Of a stretch of 64,000 nucleotides of DNA, positions 58,525-64,000 are shown in pieces; the first letter of the stretch is position 1, and every line of letters starts with the position of its first letter. This DNA comes from Pinus tabuliformis (taxonomy: Eukaryota; Streptophyta; Pinopsida; Pinales; Pinaceae). The DNA lies in the NCBI GenBank assembly GCA_031772625.1, contig CM062817.1, positions 950,520,327 through 950,584,326 on the forward strand, written 5' to 3'. The notes under the pieces are model-generated. The model did no database searches. It saw nothing but the letters and a program-made list of their open reading frames with translations, and was not told where the DNA came from. Position numbers and translations under genes: made by a program.

Positions 58525-59901
58525 ACAGGGATTTTCCTCTAGTGGTGCTGCACATTGTGTTGGCTTGGAATTTTGACAAATGGCTTATATTTTTGGATTC
58601 CTCATGGAAAATACTGAAACCCAGAAAGTTTCATGAAATTTGGAGGAGATCTGGGTCACCTAAAGGGCAAAAAACACCTAAAAATTGCCCTCTCTACCAC
58701 TTTTTTTACCCACAAGAAGCAGTCTTGGGAGAATTGATTTTTGAAGGGAAGGATGGACTCTAAATCCAAAAATTCCAGTCATCCTAGAAAGTAGACAGAT
58801 AGAGCTTTCCAACAAGCCATCTTGGAGATAATTTGGTGAAGGGGAAGGCCTTCAAACTTAGCCTTGAATTGGCGCTGCGCATTAGGTGAAATTTTGCCAA
58901 TTTTGCTCAAAAAACTCGGAATTTCCCCTAATTTTCTACCTGTTTGACTTTTTATTCTCTCATGGTAAAATTCATGATGTAATATGATGTAACTTGATGT
59001 AATATGATGTAAAAATGATGAAAAATGACTTATGGAGGTAGATACATCAGTTATAGGTGGTTTTGCACTGAATGAATCTGTTTCCATAGTTTTAGAGGCA
59101 AGTTGTTCCACTGCCTATTTTTTAGTTCCTAATTTAGATCTTGTTGAAACAGCTCCTTGACTCATGGATTCGACCCATGATGGCTAGCATAGGTGGTTCG
59201 ATGCCTATATCTTGTACTTTATTAGTCATTTGTCAAGGTTGGACTCTTATGGATGCATTGAGCTACTTTGTAAATCACTTCTGTAGTTTGGCAAGCAAAT
59301 GAACCAGGGTTTTGCAACATTTTGTGGGATTCTTGTCGTAATGTGAATTACCATTATTTTCTTCTCCGTTATTCAGTTTATCTCATGTTTATGTGTGCCA
59401 TCATCTCTCTCTTTTTTCATAACTAAATTAATCAAGTTTAAAAGGTGGAATCCATTGGTGTTTCAGTGCTTTGCCTTGGGGTTTATTTAGTTTTAAATGT
59501 TTTCTGTTGTTTGAAGAGGACTCATGAAATTTTCATGCCCTCTCCAACTCCTCACCAGTCTTTAGACTCACCATTACATTCATTTCAAAGTGCTAAAACA
59601 CTTGCCTACCTCGCCCCACAGAAACCCCTGCAAATCTGAATTGATTTCCCAGACCCAAAGTTTTCTCCCTCATCCGATCTAGCAAACAACCATTAAAATC
59701 AATCAAATTCCTCTGAGCATATACCTAGCCTAAAATTATTATTCATATCAGTCATATCATGCCTTGTTTTCCATATTTTCTTTGAGATTGACAGGGAGAG
59801 AGCCCTCTCCCGACCTCGTAGGGCTGGCTACCAGGTTAAGCGTGGTTTGATGTTACCCTAGACCTGCCTTTTTCAGCCTGAGGTAGATTTAGGCAACAAC
59901 A
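58525..59901 (-). repeat. Right inverted arm
   Basis: The inverted copy of 52960-54367, read on the - strand from TGTTGTTGCC at 59901. It includes a run of five TGATGTAA/TGATGTAAC words at about 58976-59012. The left arm has two ATTACATCATGG words at the matching place. Confidence 0.8.
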
Positions 59902-59949
59902 TGCTACTTAAATCTTAGTTCCCATATCTTATTGCACTACACCATATTA

Positions 59950-60481
59950 ATACATTCATGTTTGTGTAGTTAAAGATTATTTGGGCCCTTAAGCACCTCT
60001 TGGAGCACAAGATCTACGAGAATGCCAGATCTTTGATAAAGGTCGTAGATGGTGTGCTTCACACCGTAGACTTTGGGTGTGAAATTGGGATGAAAACTGT
60101 TTTCACAGCCGACACCAACCTCATAGCTGTCAAATCCATTTTTATTCGTGTTATGAAACCAGCTCAAGAAAAGATAGAAAAGATTGATCAACGCCTTAGA
60201 ATTCAGCCTCTTCGAGGGGGCAACCTCCTTTACATTACATAAATGAACAATTCTTGGATGATACAAATGACAAAACCTCCTTTCTATATATAGGAGTCTA
60301 AGGAGTCACAATTAAATCCAGCCGACCTAACAATAATAATATAAATCCACAAAAATAACAATAGAGGGATTCTATGGGGCACATAAATAACAATATGGGG
60401 GTAATAGGGGCACAACAATATAAATAAGGGGTATAACTACAATAGTAATGGGGTAATCATTATTATTATAGGGACCCAACA
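59950..60481 (-). repeat. 3' LTR of the right-edge chromovirus (inner end sure, outer end approximate)
   Basis: In element orientation it starts TGTTGGGTCCCTATAATA, directly after the purine tract GAAGGAGAGGGGCA. A TATA-like CTATATATAG lies at about 60283-60293. The partner LTR is outside the window, so the outer end (about 59950) is a guess. Open frames across it on both strands are not supported as genes. Confidence 0.65.
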
Positions 60482-60510
60482 TGCCCCTCTCCTTCAAAAA
60501 AGTGTTGTCC

Positions 60511-60825
60511 TCAATGCTTGAGTAGTTCTGGATACTTCTGCATAAAATTCTCATCCTCCCATGTGGAATCTTCAGTGGATAAGTTCTTCCACTTGATAAG
60601 ATACTCTGAAATTGATCGATTTCGTAGCTGTCGAGTTCTTGTTTCTGTGACTGCTTCCGGTTCCAATATAATTTTTACTTCCTCGTCAAGTTCTAGCAAT
60701 ATTGTTTGAATTGGGAGCTTGTCACCTATAACCTTCTTTAAACATGAAACATGGAAAACTGGGTGCAATCGAGAAGCTGCAGGAAGCTCCAATTTGTATG
60801 CCATAGTACCAATCTTTTGCAACAC
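60511..60825 (-). CDS. Integrase C-terminus with chromodomain
   Basis: 105 codons with LPAASRLHPVFHVSCLKKVI, the block that closes chromovirus integrases. RQLRNRSISEYLIKWKNLST and STWEDENFMQKYPELL follow. The last two form a chromodomain, with the aromatic and WxxL features of the methyl-lysine reader fold. In this clade the domain directs insertion to particular chromatin. It is followed by the polypurine tract and 3' LTR. Confidence 0.9.
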   Translation of the reverse strand: MLQKIGTMAYKLELPAASRLHPVFHVSCLKKVIGDKLPIQTILLELDEEVKIILEPEAVTETRTRQLRNRSISEYLIKWKNLSTEDSTWEDENFMQKYPELLKH

Positions 60826-60852
60826 CTTGTACAGACCATAATACTTTGGTGA

Positions 60853-61764
60853 TTATTTATTATCCTTCTTAGCTTGCTTTAGGGACATTTTATTATATGG
60901 TTGTAGCCGTAGGAATACCCAATCACCTACATCAAAACTTCTTTCACTGCGATGTTGATCTGCCTGTTGTTTCATTCTATTTTGTGCCAACACGAGGTTA
61001 TCCTTTAAGAGTTGGAGGACTTGTTGTTGATGTTCGATGTGATGTTCCACTGCCTGAACCTTAAAATTTTCTCTTAAATATGATGTGATGGATGGTGGTT
61101 GATACCCATAAAGTGCCATAAATGGGGTCATTTTTGTTGTTGTATGGAAGGAAGTGTTATACCACCATTCAGCCAGAGGCAACCATTTGACCCATTGTGT
61201 CTGTTTATCAGATACAAAGCAACGAAGATATCCTTCCAAACATTTGTTTACTATCTTAGTTTGCCCATCAGATTGAGGATGATAAGATGAGCTATGAGCT
61301 AACTGAGTACCAAGACAAGAAAATAATTCTGTCCAAAAATTTCCAGTGAAAATGGGATCTCTGTCACTTACAATAATCTTTGGGTTTCCATGTAGCTTTT
61401 GAACTGTTTCCATAAATGCAATAGAAATTGTACTCGCTTTAAATGGATGTGATAATGCACAAAAATTTGCATACTTGGTAAGTCTGTCAACTACCACCAT
61501 GATGACACTCTTTCCCTCAGACTTGGGTAAACCTGTGATAAAATCCATTGAAACCTCCTCCCAACGTTGGCTTGGAATGGATAAAGGTTGTAATAGACCT
61601 GGTGTCTTAATTGTTTCAACTTCATTTTGTTGGCAAACCAAACATTCCGCCACAAACTTTTGAATATCTGATTTAAGGCCATCCCAAAAAAATTCCTTCT
61701 TAACCCTGTGGTAAGTTTTTAAAAGTCCTGAGTGCCCTCTTAAGGGAGAAGTGTGCAATTCCAT
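60853..61764 (-). CDS. Integrase (zinc domain and catalytic core), right-edge chromovirus
   Basis: 304 codons. The HHCC part reads LRGHSGLLKTYHRVKKEFFW and AECLVCQQNEVE. The core follows with WEEVSMDFITGLPKSEGKSV and MVVVDRLTKYANFCALSHPF, then IIVSDRDPIFTGNFWTELF and SSYHPQSDGQTKIVNKCLEG, giving D, D and E of the catalytic triad. The C-terminal portion has HRSERSFDVGDWVFLRLQPY. The enzyme processes LTR ends and joins them to target DNA. Confidence 0.93.
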   Translation of the reverse strand: MELHTSPLRGHSGLLKTYHRVKKEFFWDGLKSDIQKFVAECLVCQQNEVETIKTPGLLQPLSIPSQRWEEVSMDFITGLPKSEGKSVIMVVVDRLTKYANFCALSHPFKASTISIAFMETVQKLHGNPKIIVSDRDPIFTGNFWTELFSCLGTQLAHSSSYHPQSDGQTKIVNKCLEGYLRCFVSDKQTQWVKWLPLAEWWYNTSFHTTTKMTPFMALYGYQPPSITSYLRENFKVQAVEHHIEHQQQVLQLLKDNLVLAQNRMKQQADQHRSERSFDVGDWVFLRLQPYNKMSLKQAKKDNK

Positions 61765-61799
61765 AAGAATCTTTTTTTTAGCTGGGAATTCTTACAGAG

Positions 61800-63407
61800 T
61801 TATAAGCGATCTTTGTACCATAACGAATCATTTTGCCAGCTAAATGTATCAGAAGTATTGGAATCTTGTTGTAGCTTTCGAATAAGTGCCCACACTTCTC
61901 CATCATTCTTCCATTCCTCCCTTTCTTCGTTTATCCAATCTGGTTGGATAATAGAAATGGCACAGAACAATGCTTCCACATCCTCATCCTTTCTTGAGAG
62001 TGCATCCGCCACCACATTTTGCTTCCCTTTTTTGTAGATGATTTCAAAGTCATAACCCAACATCTTTGTGACCCATTTTTGTTGCTCTTCATGGGATAAT
62101 CTTTGTTCTAAAAAGTATTTAAGGCTATCATGATCCGTTTTTATCTTGAAGTGTCTTCCCATTAGGTAGGGTCGACATTTCTTAAGTGCATGGAGTATTG
62201 CCAACATTTCCTTCTCATAAATAGCTTTGCTTAAAAACTTTCCCTTGATTGGACGACTTTCAAAAGCAATGGGTCTTTCATCTTGCATTAGAACAGCACC
62301 AATTCCATTTCCTGAAGCATCACATTCCACAATAAAGGTTTTTGTGAAGTCCAGTGTAGCTAAGACTGGTGCTTGGCACATTGCCTCTTTAAGATGTTCA
62401 AAGGCCTTTGTTGCTTCCAGAGTCCATGAAAATGAATCTTTCTTCAATAATGTTGTTAGAGGTGCTGCTATTCTCCCATAATTCTTAAAAAACTTGCGAT
62501 AATACCCTGTCAACCTAAGAAATCCTTGCAGATGCTTTATGGATGTGGGGATTTTCCATTCCTTAATGGCTTTAATTTTGCTAGGGTCTACCTTAAATCC
62601 TTCATGAGATACAATATGACCCAAATATTCCACCTCCTGGACTCCAAAGAAACATTTGGATCTTTTTTCATATAATTGTTTCTCCTCCAATAGTTGTAGC
62701 ACCCTGTCAACATGTTCAACATGATCCTTCCAAGACTTGTTGTAGATTAGTATATCATCAAAAAATACTAACACAAATTTTCTAAGGAATGGTTTGAAAA
62801 TTGAATTCATCAAACCTTGAAATGTTGAAGGTGCATTGGTAAGGCCAAAAGGCATGACCAAAAATTCATAATGACCCTCATGAGTTCTAAATGTCGTTTC
62901 CGGAATGTATTCAATCTTCATTCTGATTTGATGATATCCCGAACGAAGATCCAACTTGGTGAAGTAAATTGATCCATGTAATTCATCAATAGCAGGAATG
63001 GGAAACTTATCTTTAATAGTGAGCTTGTTGAGCTCCCTATAATCCGGACACATGCGGCATGATCCATCCTTCTTGTGCACCAATATTAGTGGAGCTGAGA
63101 AAGAACTTTGACTCGGTTGAATTATACCAGCCTCTAGCATTTCTGCAACCATACGTTCAATTTCACTTTTTTGGACATAGGGATATCTGTACGGCCTGAT
63201 GTTTGGAGGAACACTTCCTGGAATTAGAAGAATAGCATGATCATGATCACGCATAGGTGGGAGACCCTTGGGAGTCTCAAATACCTTGGAATGATTGTCC
63301 AGGACCTTTTGGAGATCTGGAGAAATAGATGATTCTAATGTGGAAACATCTAGCGAGCATAATTGTGCAATTACCCCTCTTTGCTCCTTTTTTAAAAGCT
63401 TTGTCAT
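61800..63407 (-). CDS. Reverse transcriptase and RNase H, right-edge chromovirus
   Basis: 536 codons, the longest open frame in the window. N-terminal linker: DHAILLIPGSVPPNIRPYRY. Polymerase: SSFSAPLILVHKKDGSCRMC, DYRELNKLTIKDKFPIPAID, FTKLDLRSGYHQIRM, MPFGLTNAPSTFQGLMN and the catalytic VLVFFDDILIYNKSWKDHV. Connection: LQGFLRLTGYYRKFFKNYG. RNase H: FIVECDASGNGIGAVLMQDE, IYEKEMLAILHALKKCRPYL and FKIKTDHDSLKYFLEQRLS, ending ADALSRKDEDVEAL. The acidic residues of both active sites are visible. All blocks are those of plant chromoviruses. Confidence 0.95.
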   Translation of the reverse strand: MTKLLKKEQRGVIAQLCSLDVSTLESSISPDLQKVLDNHSKVFETPKGLPPMRDHDHAILLIPGSVPPNIRPYRYPYVQKSEIERMVAEMLEAGIIQPSQSSFSAPLILVHKKDGSCRMCPDYRELNKLTIKDKFPIPAIDELHGSIYFTKLDLRSGYHQIRMKIEYIPETTFRTHEGHYEFLVMPFGLTNAPSTFQGLMNSIFKPFLRKFVLVFFDDILIYNKSWKDHVEHVDRVLQLLEEKQLYEKRSKCFFGVQEVEYLGHIVSHEGFKVDPSKIKAIKEWKIPTSIKHLQGFLRLTGYYRKFFKNYGRIAAPLTTLLKKDSFSWTLEATKAFEHLKEAMCQAPVLATLDFTKTFIVECDASGNGIGAVLMQDERPIAFESRPIKGKFLSKAIYEKEMLAILHALKKCRPYLMGRHFKIKTDHDSLKYFLEQRLSHEEQQKWVTKMLGYDFEIIYKKGKQNVVADALSRKDEDVEALFCAISIIQPDWINEEREEWKNDGEVWALIRKLQQDSNTSDTFSWQNDSLWYKDRL

Positions 63408-63511
63408 ACCATGAGAGCTGACTATCTTTCCTGGTTTCCCTGCAATACCCCTTAATTCAACTTCCTTTCCTTCCGTAGAAAATTTGATGAAAAGTTATTG
63501 AAAATTAAAAG

Positions 63512-63835
63512 CTATTGTACCCATTGGACTCCTAGTACAACATCCGCACCTCCCATTGGAATGGAAAGCATTGGGCTAGTAAATACATATTCTCCCATGG
63601 ATAGCTTGATATTATGGCACTTTCCAGAGCAATTTATTGTTCCTCCATTTGCAATCATCACTTGATACTCTGGTGCTGGATATAGGAAGCAATTCAATTC
63701 TTTTGCTACCCTACAATGAATAAAATTGTGGGTGCTTCCTGAATCAATCAACACTATTACCTTTTTCTTCTTGATTTGTCCTTCTATCTTGATGGTTTGA
63801 GGAGTGGTAATTCCAATGCCACAAGTCTGAGCCAA
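63512..63835 (-). CDS. Aspartic protease region, right-edge chromovirus
   Basis: 108 codons with KKKVIVLIDSGSTHNFIHCR, the DSGSTHNFI active site typical of plant Ty3 proteases. The second block is MGGADVVLGVQWVQ, the family's usual VILGxxWL position. It precedes reverse transcriptase, as in all Ty3 elements. Gag would lie to the right, partly outside the window. The stretch 63836-64000 carries no motif I can name. Confidence 0.92.
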   Translation of the reverse strand: MAQTCGIGITTPQTIKIEGQIKKKKVIVLIDSGSTHNFIHCRVAKELNCFLYPAPEYQVMIANGGTINCSGKCHNIKLSMGEYVFTSPMLSIPMGGADVVLGVQWVQ

Positions 63836-64000
63836 ATTGGATTTTCCAAGGAAGAGTTATGTGAAATCTCCCACAGTGACTTGCTTTTAGACTAGTTCAG
63901 TAGAGCGAACTTGTATGACATGCCACGAGTCACTGTTTCAACCTTTGAATTTGAAACACACACACAAGAAACTAAAGTCCACCCTCTTTCTGTACTTTCT

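Larger units (their letters stand above)
52960..59901. mobile_element. Unclassified 6.9 kb element with about 1.4 kb terminal inverted repeats
   Basis: The left arm (52960-54367) and right arm (58525-59901) are inverted copies, diverged by perhaps a quarter to a third. Their outer ends read TGTTAGAGCCTAGATTTGCC and, inverted, TGTTGTTGCCTAAATCTACC. Similarity stops abruptly outside these points and near AAAACCCTGTGTT on the inside. Between the arms lie about 4.2 kb, including unrecognised coding sequence at 56880-58451. I see no matching target duplication and no transposase or reverse transcriptase motif. It could be a long-arm DNA transposon, a fold-back element, or two copies of one LTR-like repeat inserted in opposite orientation. 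The class is open. Confidence 0.65.
59950..64000 (-). mobile_element. Chromovirus-type Ty3/Gypsy element, partial (runs off the right edge)
   Basis: The element reads right to left. Protease is at 63512-63835, reverse transcriptase with RNase H at 61800-63407, integrase at 60853-61764 and a chromodomain at 60511-60825. The polypurine tract and 3' LTR follow, the LTR ending on this map at 60481. Gag and the 5' LTR lie beyond the window. It is the best preserved element here: long open frames cover most of pol, with only a few visible breaks, so it is probably the youngest. Confidence 0.9.

Noticed and set aside
60000-60266. Overlapping open frames on both strands at 60.0-60.27 kb
   Set aside because: They lie in the presumed LTR of the right-edge chromovirus, with no protein motif and a TATA-like box nearby.

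Overview
The window looks like gene-poor, repeat-packed nuclear DNA of a seed plant with a large genome. A conifer or other gymnosperm is my best guess. The reasons are plant-type Ty3 (Tat and chromovirus) and Ty1/Copia elements, a plant L1 LINE, a tRNA-derived SINE, and a GIY-YIG fragment of the Penelope-like class reported from conifers. Base composition is AT-rich with long (AT)n tracts. I found no intact host gene that I can name. By eye, recognised or candidate mobile DNA covers roughly three quarters of the window.

Layout. 1-3605: AT-rich DNA with a 632 bp fold-back element. 3606-13216: a Tat-type Ty3 element, + strand, with two 1.7 kb LTRs and a near-match target duplication. 13340-13813: a solo LTR with a perfect CAACC duplication, same family as the Copia element at 28.7 kb. 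About 14150-16255: 3' half of an L1-type LINE, - strand. About 16252-16515: possible end of a CACTA transposon. 16521-23646: a gag-only, Sirevirus-like LTR element with a perfect CAAAA duplication. 23652-28666: AT-rich DNA with microsatellites and one unrecognised candidate coding patch. 28667-33807: a Copia element, - strand. About 34125-34465: a Penelope-like GIY-YIG domain. 36449-45085: a decayed chromovirus, - strand, with a perfect TAATA duplication and a SINE in only one of its LTRs. 45703-51601: a second Copia element, - strand, whose gag region contains an unusual mosaic array of short palindromic modules (49516-49975). 52960-59901: a 6.9 kb structure with inverted arms of about 1.4 kb and unrecognised coding sequence inside. 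About 59950-64000: a chromovirus, - strand, running off the right edge.

The genes here do not form a host pathway. They are gag, protease, integrase, reverse transcriptase and RNase H modules of separate retroelements, plus two retroelement fragments and an unclassified inverted-repeat element. The strongest candidates for something undescribed are the palindromic module array, the long inverted-repeat element with its unknown coiled-coil protein, the unusual RNase H position in the Tat element, and the Penelope-like fragment.
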